From contig NC_049986.1 in NCBI RefSeq assembly GCF_000003815.2, positions 12,655,876 to 12,719,875 on the forward strand: a DNA stretch of 64,000 nt. The letters are read 5' to 3'. The position numbers and the translations under genes were made by a program. The stretch comes from Branchiostoma floridae (lineage: Eukaryota > Chordata > Leptocardii > Amphioxiformes > Branchiostomatidae). Shown one piece after another: positions 53,528 through 64,000 of the stretch. Under the pieces are notes generated by a model. It did not search any database. It saw only the letters and a program-made list of their open reading frames with translations, and was not told the DNA's origin. Positions within the stretch are counted from its first letter, which is position 1; each line of letters opens with the position of its first letter.

Positions 53528-54123
53528 TGTCAGTCTGTAAATTTGTACCACGCTCGTGTGCTAGTGACCAGACACTAGATGGTTTGTTTTGCACCCATTT
53601 ATTAGCCCCAAGCCACTATTCAATGGTTACGTCGATGAAAGGTAGACATTCAGATTATGCTAAACTCAATGTGAAAGTTACTCTAATGACTGGATGTGTT
53701 TTTGGGTAAACGGGCAGATGTTTCAGACAGACGGCGCTTCAAACGTTGGTGTACGTTGCTTGACTAACTTTTGAATTGAGAATCTTTCACGGTCCAGTAA
53801 AAGGTAGAAAATCAGCTGAGTTCTAATAGGCCCAATGCTACGCAAACATAACACATCTTGAATATTTGTGCTTATTATACGTCCATATGGGCATGATTAA
53901 CTTGCAAGCTGTTCTACCACCTTAGATTTAAACAGTTTTTTAAACAATCTACCCCCATAAGAATAAATGGTTTCTCCCTTGATCGATATGTTGCCTGAAG
54001 GAATGAAATCATACTGGACAAAAGGGGACGTAGAGGCGGTCACTCAAAACAACAACAGCAAGAACTGTTGGTGTAAAAAAAACATTCTGCGTTAGAAACA
54101 GGATAATCTTTGGTCCGCGGACT

Positions 54124-54267
54124 ATGGAGGGCGTATACTTTGGACCATACGGTACCGGTAAAGAAGGGTTGCGCGACTCGACATCCACTGGTACCATGAT
54201 ATGTGTGATGGTGATTATGGGCCTCTCTCTCATCTTCCTCGTCGTTTTCGGGATAGTTGTGAACTAA
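54124..54267 (+). CDS. Small tail-anchored membrane protein 3 (47 aa), tandem paralogue of protein 2
   Basis: Too short for usual ORF filters. Starts MEGVYFGPYGTGKEGLRDST, continues STGTMICVMVIMG and ends LSLIFLVVFGIVVN, matching protein 2 in YFGP, the Ser/Thr stretch, the IC-MVI motif and the last residues IVVN. The ATG used by protein 2 is not conserved here; the frame is open upstream but has no ATG before 54124 in the similar part, so the head is shorter by about 25 residues. It may be a shortened functional copy or a decaying duplicate. The upstream blocks 53078-53180 and 53964-54066 match closely (GGTTTCTCCCT, ATGTTGCCTGA, CAAAACAACAACAGCAAG). Confidence 0.58.
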   Translation: MEGVYFGPYGTGKEGLRDSTSTGTMICVMVIMGLSLIFLVVFGIVVN

Positions 54268-54436
54268 GCGTACGTTAGGGTTCAAGGTGAGTTTTCACAA
54301 TGTTGTTTGTGGAGTTATCCATGTATTGATATGGTACAATGTCCAGAGAAGAATGAGTGATCTTAACGTTAAACCTTCTGTCACGTTTCTTCTTGGAAAG
54401 GTCGTGGATGAGTGACTCATGAGTCGTACGAAACGA

Positions 54437-54505
54437 GCGTGTGTGCGTGCGTGCGTGCGTGCGCGTGTGTGTGTGTGTGCGTGTGTGTTTGTGTGTGTGT
54501 GTGTC
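54437..54505 (+). repeat. GT/GC-rich microsatellite
   Basis: GTGC and GT repeat downstream of microprotein 3, at the same relative place as the GT repeat behind microprotein 2. It is followed by a related CCAGAAACTAGATG / TTGTTTTGCAC stretch, which supports a duplicated unit of about 900 bp. Confidence 0.9.
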
Positions 54506-55583
54506 CAGAAACTAGATGACGGTACATGCACGCCCTTGATTTGTTTTGCACTGGTGAGGTCATGACTGTATCGCCATATGTTTTGTAGGTATCGCCTAAA
54601 GGCAAGTGTCCTCGTCTGGGGAATGCAGTAAAACACCTATCGCCACAAGGATTGTGTCTGACAGCTGGTGTAGCAATGCAAGAACATATATAGGGCCTTT
54701 TTTTTCAAATGCTATGTCAGTCGTACAACTAACCTTGGGAAGAAGGGGTCACCTTCTGACGGAGTATTGTAGTTAGGGTTGTAACGCCGTTTGCAGCTGT
54801 ATCCCTAAGATCCTCTTGATGTATTCGTATGCATGTCTCGTCGATGAAGGTTAGACTTTTCAGATAGAATCCACTACCTTTCGTCGGTGACACAGGAATG
54901 GCACTTTGTCATGTCGTCTGCTCATAATTTCGAGATGATACACCGTAACTGTCGGTATAAGTAATGCAATATTTCAGAAATCTCCCCTATCTTCTTGGTA
55001 TTGCAACAAGCGCTATCGATGTCGCCAGATGGTTTGGTCGTTCGGTAATTGGATTATCTCCAAGCAGATGTTGGGTTATGTACGTGTTGTCTTGGCGTAC
55101 TTTATCTGGAGGCAAATTGATAAAACACCTGTTAGTCCAGATGAAACTCTAGATGTTGAGTATACAAGCATATACAACGATAGCCTTCTTTGCTAAGGCG
55201 AGATTTTCATACTTTGAACAACTTGTTCTCGTCTCGGTCTGTGTCTTCGCACCTATAAATCAAGATCCTTTTAATGGATCTGTCTGACATTTGGCCTGTT
55301 AGTGGTTAAACAAGCCCAGGGTATCAAACACCTTAGCCACACCACAAACACCATAATTATTTCACGGAGTGTTATGTCCCACGGACTCTTGTTTTCCTTT
55401 CAGAGCAGCAAGCTAATAATCCAAAGGTTAACCCATTTCGTTTTTGCCTTTTGGCCGAGTGCCATCTTGGTTTGGCTCTCATTACGTATGCATACGTGCA
55501 GAAACAGGTGAGTCAAAGCAGTCGGGCGAGTGAAGAAGCAACCGAAGCGAATTTCCTCAGTCTGGGAGGAAGAGTGTGTGAGA

Positions 55584-55745
55584 ATGGCCAGGGGAAAAAG
55601 GTTTTTACGAAAGCTGCGTCATAACCACAGGAAGACGGGCGCCGACTCTCCTTGGTGTAGTGGGAGGACAGCAATGATGCTGTGCGCTGGGTCTACATCA
55701 GTAGTTCTGACTGCGGTTGTAGTTGTGGTCGTCTTGCTCGTTTAG
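55584..55745 (+). CDS. Small basic tail-anchored membrane protein 4 (53 aa)
   Basis: Unknown function. A strongly basic head (MARGKRFLRKLRHNHRKTGA) is followed by DSPWCSGRTAMMLCAG and a C-terminal helix almost only of Val/Leu (VVLTAVVVVVVLLV). Acceptor-like ATTTCCTCAG lies 34 bases upstream, and AAG/GTATGG follows shortly after the stop. No sequence likeness to proteins 2 and 3, only the same layout, so membership in the same family is doubtful. The basic head would be expected to stay cytosolic. Confidence 0.42.
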   Translation: MARGKRFLRKLRHNHRKTGADSPWCSGRTAMMLCAGSTSVVLTAVVVVVVLLV

Positions 55746-57727
55746 TCTGCATCTAAGGTATGGAAGTATCAACGCATTGCAGAAAATGTTGACGTCAGCT
55801 CTTTTTAAAAGTTCTTGTCAGACCGGAAAGAAAGAGAAGAATTCGGACCCCGTTTTTATGCCAAACCTATCCTCGTCAGAGAAGGTAACAACGAAGATTG
55901 CGGTTTGCACCTTTAGACGGCTGTTTGTGGAACCATTTGCGGAACAGTTGAGACAGAATGAGCGCATATCCCCAGGGCAGCGCAGACAACTAAATGAAAC
56001 CGCTGCTCTTTGGTTGTGTATAGTGTATAGTATTGAACGTCACGGGTAGTTTTCAAAAGTTTCTATTCGTGCACCGAATATTATAAATGGTCATGTTGAT
56101 GGTGAAAAGTTTGTAACATTTAGGTTATTCATGTCAATCAATATATTGCTTTTCTGCTGTTCTAGTAAGAACGTGCTATTTAGTTCTTACGTATTACCAA
56201 GGCATAGACAGTCTGTTTTTGTTCATTTTCCCTCAATTGAAAAAAGAACGTATAGAGCGCTTGTTTAGCTTCATTTATCTATTTACGTCTTTTGACGGTT
56301 AAGACGGTTGAGGCTTGGGTCACATTTCCAAGCCGGGGCTCGGCCGGGATGTTTCAAAAAACGAAAAATCAACTTGTATACCAAGAAAAATACACAAATT
56401 ATGCCCTTTAATCATTTTAACATTTTGTGTATTTTGATGTCTTTTCTATCTTTATTTTCGCTCCCGATAGCTTTTTTTAATGTGACCTAAGCCTTACCGT
56501 GCTCGAGTTGTTCAGTGATGTGTTACTCAACAAACCTGTAAAACCAGTTGTGAAAATGATATCCTAAAGAAATAGTCACAACAATGCACTGACAACATAT
56601 GAGACCAGATCTGTTAAGATATATGTCCCTATTGATACCTGCTATGTGTTTTTCAGGAAGCAGAGCGGTAAGAAGAAATGGAGATGACATCCATTGGACA
56701 CAAAGTACAATGACATGCGCACTTCATTCGTACAACATGGTCGACACATCCGGCTTCATCAACACCATCGAAGCGTTACTAGTCAACAGCTTCAGGCACC
56801 ATCTGAGGCCACTCTGATAAGAAATGTATAACTACTATGGGCACTGTTCGTAGGATTTATCTTGGGTGTGTTGATAGCATAATAAGTTTATTGTAGCTGT
56901 GGTGTGGTTTGTGGCATCGAGCTAAATTTGTGGAATAGCAAAGTAGCTATTATAAACACGTTTTTGTGTGATTTAACGTAAGTGTGTGGTGCTCTGAATG
57001 CATATGAAGCATAAGAGGAATTACCTGTAGTTTCCTTTCTAAATCCCTTTGTGTAATTATTTGATGTCGTGATACGTTCGAAATCTATACCGAACTGACC
57101 TGTATGGCTAACACATAATATCGCCTGATATCGCTTGTTACGACATCGTTGCGTATCCTTATTAACATACCTTAAGCTGTTGATCCAAAATGGGAAGCAT
57201 CAACATTACATGGATTAGGTCAATGACAATTTTTATGTGTCACAGACAGACATATGCATGTTAAATGATTTACCATGCACAGTTTAAAACCTTCAGTGCA
57301 CTAAATAGATTTAAGATTTCTCAAGAGATGAACTCAAGATATCAGTATAGCAACTTGATTTCTGTCGAAAACACTAGCAAGAAGCATTGACCGGACCCAG
57401 GCTTTGCCTATCGGACTGACTGTCTGAAGCTGAAACACTTGTTAGATGACGTTACGGCGGATGCTCAAGAACACAAGACATTTCAAAAACTCTTACATAT
57501 TTGCAGACGAAGGAACGCAGGACTTTCGTGGATTCATCGGTGGTAGTGATTCTTCTATCGTTCTTTGTGTATTTTTTTTACATTTCATTAATAAACAACT
57601 ACAAAAAATCGTTGATTCTCGTACTTGTATCATATTTGCCTGGGCTTGATGAATAGAATAGCACCTTACAACATTTAATATCAAGTTTGCCTGAAATTTT
57701 TGCATATCTTTGGCATAACACGTTACA
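55746..57727. other. Intergenic stretch with one MITE
   Basis: No gene is supported. Short ORFs near 55723-56049, 56599-56817 and 57446-57649 have no recognisable domain. A possible acceptor (GTGTTTTTCAG) lies near 56657. Holds the MITE at 56310-56494. Confidence 0.5.
56310..56494. mobile_element. MITE, GTCACATTTC family
   Basis: Left GAGGCTTGGGTCACATTTCC and right AATGTGACCTAAGCCTTA, inverted. Inner GGGGCTCGGCCGGGATGTTT equals the end of the Harbinger-derived element at 57728, linking the short family to it. Confidence 0.8.
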
Positions 57728-58862
57728 TTATGCTAACGTCACATTTCCACAAAGGGGCTCGGCCGGGTATGTTAGGGACTGATTTGTTGCACTTTCCTGC
57801 GGGGCCCCGGGAGACCCCCGGCGGCTGCCGGGCTATTTTGGGGCTCGGGCGGGGCCCCGGTTGATTCTAAGTCGGAGTTAAAATCAACCGGGGCCCGGGC
57901 AGGAAAATACGCCGAATGCAAGCCGTCAACTAATCGCGAACACATCGCAGGCTCCCCTACAGTACCCGTCCAGTAACCGCCCGGCACCCCGACGGTACTC
58001 GACGGTACAGGCCCAAATTTCTTACATTACAAACTATTGCATCCGTGGTGTCATCCCGGAACACCGCCAGGGCCGCTGACGGGGTCCCTCGGTCATCAAA
58101 CAGGACAATTTGGGACACAGTCACATTTCCACATAGGGACCCGAGCGGGTAATTTACGGGCTGTTTCTTAGCACTTCCGGTCGAGGTCCTGCTGGTCTCC
58201 CAGCGGCTGCCGGGTTATTTTTGGTCTCGGGCGGGGTCCTGGTTCATTTTAACTCAGACTTAAAATGAACCGGACCCCGGCGAGGAAATATTGAGGAAAT
58301 ATCAGCAGTAAAAACTCACTTTCTAGTCTTCTCAATCAAAGATCCCACACACATGAGCAGGTCATAGAACATTTGGTGCTCCATGCGCATGAAGAACTTA
58401 AAGTTGCAACAATGTTCTCGCATTAGCTTGCTCATCAGCGTATTGCAGAACCCAAACATGGGTCGGCGCCTCAACCAGAGTTGAACCCACCACGATCTTC
58501 CTCTCTGGCACTGCCGTTCCGCTAGTCTCTCTTCTTCAAGGACAAAGAAGCAACAAAAATAAGGAAGCAATGGTGACGTGCGGCACGTGCCCACCAGACC
58601 CCTACGGGGTACCCCGGGACATCCCCAGGACAGCTTACGGGTACCTGCCGGAAATCGACCGATAACGGATTAAAGCATACGACTATTGCACGAAAGCCGC
58701 CGGAATGCCCACCGGAGCCCCCCAGGACCTCTAACGGGACGCGTGAAGAAAAAATGATTTGTGACTACGTGAGCCGATGTCCACCCGGCTTCAGAGCCCG
58801 GCCGGGGCCTATATCGGTTAGACACCGCGCGGACACCCTGGGTAATGTGACGTAGGCCTTAC
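57728..58862. mobile_element. PIF/Harbinger-derived element (non-autonomous, internally duplicated)
   Basis: Ends AACGTCACATTTCCAC and GTAATGTGACGTAGGCCTTA are loosely inverted. Inside, two GC-rich direct copies (57740-57905 and 58121-58280) share TCACATTTCCACA, CGGCTGCCGGG and TCGGGCGGGG, and each has its own small palindrome. On the minus strand 58316-58594 lies a fragment resembling the N-terminus of Harbinger transposase. No DDE catalytic part is present, so the copy cannot move by itself. Confidence 0.78.
58316..58594 (-). pseudogene. Harbinger (HARBI1-like) transposase N-terminal remnant
   Basis: The 92-codon ORF contains RSWWVQLWLRRRPMFG, then MSKLMREHCCNFKFFMRM and MFYDLLMCVG. The pattern WWV-W-RR-G-(Y/F)-L-L-E-D-FK-F-RM--MF-LL--V is typical of the N-terminal part of PIF/Harbinger transposases. 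The DDE nuclease domain is absent and the frame ends in the element's GC-rich part. Family membership is by recalled pattern, not by alignment. Confidence 0.7.
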
Positions 58863-59084
58863 CCAAACCACTGACGGTAGAATTGTCAAATGATCCTTTG
58901 CCTCTCTTCGTGGGTCACATGAAACATAAATTGATATATGGATAAAGCAGCACGAGGCAATAATTCTAACATCATAACTAATATGACGGTTTGGTATTAA
59001 ATAGAGTTAGCTAACTGTGAAACTGGGTACCATAAATCGCCTGCATGTGTTGTTCAGTAAAGAAAACACCATTGCATTGATTTG

Positions 59085-59360
59085 GTTCGGTTTGTTTAGC
59101 TTTATTCTTAACGTTATACTCTGTTATACATCGTACTCTCTGATAATTATACTCTCTCTCTTAAGACTCATACTCTCTCTCTCTCTTATACTCTCTGTCA
59201 TACGCTCTTTTATCTTATACTCTTTAGCGTTTTGATCGGACTTTATCTTTGTACCGTTTTCTCTATGTTATGTTCGACCGCGAAACATTTATAAGAAAAC
59301 GGTAAAAAAATTAGAAAGCTTAAATACACGTCAAAATGTAGCCAAAGCCGAACCCCTGAT
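59085..59360. mobile_element. MITE-like element, GGTTCGG family, copy 3, with CT-rich centre
   Basis: TTGGTTCGGTTTGTTTAGC at the left and AGCCAAAGCCGAACCCCTGA at the right. The ACGTGT/ACACGT inner arms of copy 2 are only partly kept. The middle is an ACTCTCTCT-rich low-complexity stretch (59120-59225). Confidence 0.5.
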
Positions 59361-59397
59361 TGAAGAGTATTTATTTTAGACTATCAAAAGACTGTTT

Positions 59398-62300
59398 TCA
59401 GTCCGCGAAGGTGATAGTAGTGGTGAGCAGATCGGCGGGCAGGCTCTGGATAACGGCGCTGAACCCGCTGCGCTCGTCGGAGCCGTCCGTCACGAACCGT
59501 ACCGCCAGGGTGGTGTCGACGGGCGCGGAGAGCTTGGACCCCGCCGGGATGGCCGTGCCACAAGACGGAGGGGACGGCCGACCTCCCAGCGGTCTGGACA
59601 GGCGGAGGAAACAGTCACAGATATGATATGAGAATGTATAATGTTAGTCTGTGTAACACAAACTCCGCTGTCCAGGGCTGTAACTGGCCCCTCCCCGCCG
59701 AGTGGGCCGGCGGATGTTGGGCGGGCTGCTATAAGCGAGATTTAATCAGGCTAGCATAATGTGTATAAGGAAGAACAAACGCAGGCCAAGTTACATGTAC
59801 ATGTAAATAGCAGGTTATCCATCATAGTTAATTTCATGGTCTATTCCAAACCATTAAATTAACCAGGACGGTACTACCTACATGTAGGTACCACATAAGA
59901 AGACTCGAATATAACTAGCCTCAACAGGTGCCCAAGAAATACTAGAATACAAAACGCCGACAAAAATGAGAAGAATGCAAATCAAATGCACATTTTGACG
60001 ACACCCTTAAAACGTTTCTTATCGATGCAATGTAGCTTCACCAACAGAAACAACGAAAACTTGTAAGATATTCATTATCTACCATGGATTGCGATATCGC
60101 TATTGACAATCAGTGAGATGTTGAGAATTGAAAACTTGTGTCAAGTGTATCTAAAAAGTAGCACAGAGTCTTAATACTCACAAGTGGAAAATGACGTAAT
60201 CGGCACAGTCACCGGAAACGCCATTGGTCGGCTGAGGTCGAGGCTGTAGGTCAAAGTTCAACATGCTGATCTGCACGCCGAAGCCAGGCTCGGTAGTCAT
60301 GACGAACCAGCAGTCCTCGTTAGGCTCGTACTTCAGGGGGTACCCGGGGGAGCTCATCACATCGATGCTGTTTGCCGCCAGGTGATAGTTATGCCTGCAG
60401 GCTGGGTCAGGTAAGAAGGAAAGCAATTTTTGTCAGACGTTTTCTCGCATACGATAGGCGACACAATCACTTGCATTATCAGGAGATAACAAGTACTGTC
60501 CTTGGTACTGAAAATCTCGACTTTTGTCATTATGCTGGTCATTGGATTCAGCAATGTAGCTTTATCAACTGTTGTCCTCTGTTTTAACGATAGAAATTTT
60601 ATTTTGCTTTAAACCTTTGCAACCAGACTATTAAGACTTTACACAACCATGTGAGGATGATTTCGATTGGTGGGAGAATCACAAGAATGAAGCTGTACAG
60701 ATTGTAAGTTACAAGGGTATCGTTGCAAGAATTGGAATGGAGTAGTCGATCAGTGACTCATCGTATTTGAATTGTTGTAAATTTTGGGTCTACGAAATGT
60801 ATTTCGTTGCATGAACCTGTAGGAGGGATGACTGTTGAGGACACCGGGCCTGATGTGGTGTTGTAGCCGACGATAACGGGGCTGCCAGTGGTCGGGTGCA
60901 CATGAGGGGTGCTGGTCTGAGGAAGGCTTGTAGTCGATGGTGGAAGAGTTGAAGTCGTTGGTGGAGGGGTTGTTGTTGGTGGAGGGGTTGTTGTCGGTGG
61001 CAGCGTTGTTGTTGGTGGAATGGTTGTTGTTGTCGGTGGAAGCGTGGTGGGAACTAACAAAGACGGAAATTATACACACATGGTTATCATAGTGAAGCAT
61101 TCAAGTGAAAATGAGCATTTGAAAAGTTCAAGAAAGATACACAGGAATATTCTTGAATCAAAAAAGTCTCTTAATTACGTTTAATTGCACCGAAGGACCA
61201 ACCTGCCGGTTCAGGATGCGTAGGTTTTATCATTCTGTTGGTGTGCAAATTTGCTTGACGTTAGAAGAGCAATTATTTCTGTTTAACTTGTTTTTACTGT
61301 ATGTCATATTAGGGTGAGGGCAAATAAAGATGAGACAGTTTTTCTCTCACCCCTCCACGTGTGTGGTAACTTCTGATAAACAAACCTGGGCAGTGGTCGC
61401 TTGGTATGAGCGAGATCTCATCAATGGCCATGTCACTCTCGAAGCCCGTTCCTTGGATGGCCTCAAATGTCACCTAAAAATAAAATAAAAAGTGCTGTAT
61501 TTGTTTACAAGCACATTTCGCGGATCTAAATACTTTTAGGGGATTTATGTACTAAGTAACTACGTCGGACCCCTAAAAAGTACTGTCTCACGTCATCGTC
61601 AGCAATAGGTTGAGTTTTACTTGCGGTATGGCACCGGTGAGACGTAGCGACTCACAGCAGCGAGTCAGGCTTTCAAGGCAGTGTAGCGAGCTGTTTTTGT
61701 TGTAGCATACTGAATGAACTGGGTAGGAGCCGTTCGGGTCGTTCGGCGCAATATAACCAGCTGCTGCCGCGCCGCGTGCCTGCGAAGCTGGTGTGTTACG
61801 CCGAACGGCGGTTATACTGGCTATATAGATACAGATACAGAGCCAATGTCACTAAGGCTTAGGTCTCATTTCTAAACCTGGGCCCAGCAGGGATGTTTGC
61901 AGAAACGATAACTACAAATATTTATCTAGGAATATACACAAATCATGGTCATGACTATTTTTTTTACGTTATGTGTGTTTTGTTGCCTTTTATATCCTAC
62001 TTTTTCGTTTCCGCAAGCTACCCGACCGGGCCCCGGGATGGGAATTGGGACTTAAACTTTACCAAACATGACAAACATATCAAACTGGCACCCCAGGAGC
62101 AGAAGAACATAGTTGAACTTTTTTACGATTACAAAAAAAATAAACCACTATGAAGTTGTCCTACCTTGTGGTATCCCTCCTCTGGAAGATCAATTGTCAC
62201 AGCACGCCAGGAATTTACGTCTTCGCCAGAAGCCGTCCAGGCAAGCTCGCTGGTAATGTGGTACGTCCTACATGTATATCACATAATGTTAAAACAATAT

Positions 62301-63482
62301 GAATCAGAAATATCCCAATGATGAAGCTGAAAATCTATGTATTTTTCATCAAAGTGAAACCGTGTCCTATAAAGAACAGTTGATTTCTTTATTCTGAAGG
62401 GTATTGTGATTACAACTGCCCCAATGGACTGAAATATAGGCAAACCCTGGTCAAGTTAAGACATTGTCTACAGTATTGTCAATCGACATGAACAAGTCAC
62501 AACGTCACGGTGTCATCCTCCTACGGCCCAAGTTATGACTGAAGTCAATGCGTGACGTACATGTACATAAGATCCCTGTCACACATTCAGGACCTTCCCG
62601 AAACTTTCCACTTCCCAACCAAGGTCGGCTTTGGGTTGGTAGTACCCTCGGACCGCATCTAAGCAGAATATGACTTTGATTTTCAAAAGTTATATATGGT
62701 AGGCTGGCGCAGAACGACGACCAGTTGACAACCTCGTCGACCAAATCCCAACCACAAAAGACCTTGCGCAAGACTGACTTTCAACTAACTTGGTATACAG
62801 CCGTATTATAGCCGCCGAGTCTCTTCTGTCCTCTCCGTATTTGTGGAGAGGACAGAAGAGACTCGGGAGCTATAATACGACTGGATACCAGGCTAACTTT
62901 CAACCATGGTGTGGAGATAGTCGGGAAGCCATGGTCGGCAGTATGTGACAGGGGCTTAAGAAGGATACTACAGGGCACCAAAGGCGATGTCGTTTGACGT
63001 ACCGTGTCGCCAAGTAGACGTTAAGAGTGCCCATCTCGCTCCCGTACATGTGATAGTAGAACTGCAGCTGTTGACATCCCTCGGTTTGGAACTCTGCACT
63101 GGAGATCCGAGCCACCTCCCCCTGAACACGCGGGCTGGACGCCTCAGTATACAAGTACCAGTCTGCGGAAACAAATCCGTGATCACGTGTTAGGTGATGA
63201 ATATACGGGTTATAATTATGTTACAACTAAAGTCATAACTACCACCAAGATTATAGTGGTGTTCAACATACTGGTTCAAGCCTTAATGGTGACTTCCAAA
63301 TGGCATTGGAAGATAATCAGCAGTGGTAGACAATATCAGTTGAAAGAGATGCTAACTTCATCCGCATCGTCACACAAACACGCGCCCAAACTCCGGCTCG
63401 AGGGTCTGGCAGGGATCATAAAAGGTTTACCTCCTGATTGGGGACGCTAGCTTAAATCTTTTACAAAATAGACTGTGTAACT

Positions 63483-63534
<52 letters not shown>

Positions 63535-63740
63535 CCCTTAGTAAAAGATACCTAAAGTAGGCTGTTATAACTGTAGAAACGTAAATTCCTATCTCATTGA
63601 CATACTGGAATTGTATCCTGAGCTCGGCCCTGTGTCAGAGGACGCAGTTACTCCACTGTTCCTGGTCCAATCAAAGTCGTCGGTTTGGCGATCTTGTTGG
63701 TAGCCACAGATGCTCGCCTCAAAGTTACACTGGACTGGGT
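59398..63740 (-). CDS. Secreted MAM - Pro/Thr-rich linker - CUB protein, C-terminal part (5' end beyond window)
   Basis: Extracellular protein, function unknown. Exons on the minus strand: 63740-63606, 63162-63003, 62267-62165, 61473-61386, 61053-60817, 60401-60182, 59593-59398; all AG/GT junctions and phases match, giving 379 codons including the stop. The first four exons form one MAM domain (CNFEASICGYQQD, DDFDWTRNSG, YHMYGSEMGTLNVYL, WRAVTIDLPE, DMAIDEISLIP). Exon 61053-60817 is a mucin-like linker of repeated Pro-Thr words (PPTTT) that would be O-glycosylated. The last two exons form one CUB domain with its four cysteines (CRHNYH, CWFVM, CADYVIF, CGTAIP) and the ending VRFVTDGSDERSGFSAV. 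There is no transmembrane segment after the CUB; the protein stops at ITFAD. Upstream exons, probably more such domains and a signal peptide, lie to the right. The minus-strand start of the visible part is a phase-1 acceptor (TTTCCAG/AC). Confidence 0.93.
61853..62056. mobile_element. MITE, GGTCWCATTTC family (intron of MAM-CUB gene)
   Basis: Left TAAGGCTTAGGTCTCATTTC and right GGGATGGGAATTGGGACTTA, diverged inverted ends. Inner GGGCCCAGCAGGGATGTTTG and TTTTCGTTTCCGCAAGCTAC match the inner parts of 44046-44248 and 56310-56494. Confidence 0.7.
62571..62957. mobile_element. MITE with CCCTGTCACA ends and a nested palindrome
   Basis: Ends ATCCCTGTCACACATTCAGG and CAGTATGTGACAGGGGC are inverted, with ACCTTCCCGAAACTTTCCAC and GTGTGGAGATAGTCGGGAAG following inwards. 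In the middle (62790-62892) is a nearly perfect hairpin with arms of about 48 bases, sharing GTATTATAGC and GAGTCTCTTCTGTCCTCTCC in both orientations. Confidence 0.8.
63485..63530. repeat. (TA)n microsatellite
   Basis: About 23 uninterrupted TA copies in an intron of the MAM-CUB gene. Confidence 0.97.
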
Positions 63741-64000
63741 CTGGAAACAACAAGGTTGAACTATTAGATTAGTCATGGACATACGATGTTGTGTTAGCTA
63801 TAGACGCACAAGGGGAGTGGGAGGGAGGGAGACAGAGAGATACAAGAAAGATAGAAAGTGTGAAATACGACGTCAGTCATATGTATATATGTATATCGGG
63901 CACATCTACGGACATGTTTGGTCATCGACACTTTAGTGTAAGTTGCCTTTTTTGTTCTACAGAATTATTAACAGATTATGTAAGGTCCTGTTCAAATTCA

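Noticed and set aside
53066-53709. ORFs of repeated Cys-Val and Thr-His
   Set aside because: Translation of the GT microsatellite; only the 53183-53368 frame before it is kept.
57446-57705. Short ORFs on both strands with a hydrophobic stretch, possible further microprotein
   Set aside because: The hydrophobic part is central, followed by a polar tail, unlike the other four, and no paralogy is visible.

Overview
The window looks like nuclear DNA of an invertebrate deuterostome, most likely a cephalochordate (amphioxus, Branchiostoma-like). Reasons: intron-rich metazoan genes whose exon sizes and phases resemble vertebrate orthologues (SLC22 exons of 104, 155, 215 and 109 bp), a PNR-like NR2E nuclear receptor, a death-domain GTPase of a kind expanded in amphioxus, and dense palindromic MITE-like repeats. 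Species is inferred, not proven. There is no bacterial content. One assembly gap (N run, 32150-32605) is present.

Layout: (1) 1-816 is a G-rich minisatellite. (2) 1042-7782 (+) is a complete 11-exon gene for mitochondrial medium-chain acyl-CoA dehydrogenase (ACADM), with two MITE-like insertions in introns and two more downstream. (3) 10358-35622 (+) is an SLC22-family organic ion transporter. Its first coding exon is split by a full-length LTR retrotransposon (10486-18815) with 510-bp LTRs that read as identical and a 4-bp target duplication. Gag and Pol ORFs are open and joined by a clear -1 frameshift signal (slippery heptamer, 6-nt spacer, 9-bp stem, possible pseudoknot). SLC22 exon 4 probably lies in the N gap. 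(4) Inside SLC22 intron 2, on the opposite strand (24584-29336), lies a complete 4-exon gene for a very unusual protein of about 1072 aa. It is a ROCO-like GTPase whose GTP-binding domain is interrupted between the G2 and G3 motifs by about 285 residues of multi-pass membrane sequence, and it ends in a death domain. (5) 41340-50728 (+) is a complete 9-exon NR2E-type nuclear receptor, closest to PNR/NR2E3. (6) 52.2-55.8 kb (+) holds four very short ORFs for proteins of 47-62 aa, each ending in a C-terminal hydrophobic helix. Two of them are tandem duplicates that share their upstream sequence. (7) 57.7-58.9 kb is a PIF/Harbinger-derived element with a transposase remnant; several short elements with similar ends occur elsewhere. 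(8) 59398-63740 (-) is the 3' part of a secreted MAM / Pro-Thr-rich linker / CUB protein that continues off the right edge.

The genes do not form a pathway. ACADM and SLC22 (a family that includes carnitine transporters) both touch fatty-acid and carnitine metabolism, but adjacency alone is no evidence of joint function. The main points of interest are the membrane-split GTPase/death-domain protein, the apparently very recent retrotransposon insertion with its textbook frameshift element, and the cluster of tail-anchored microproteins.
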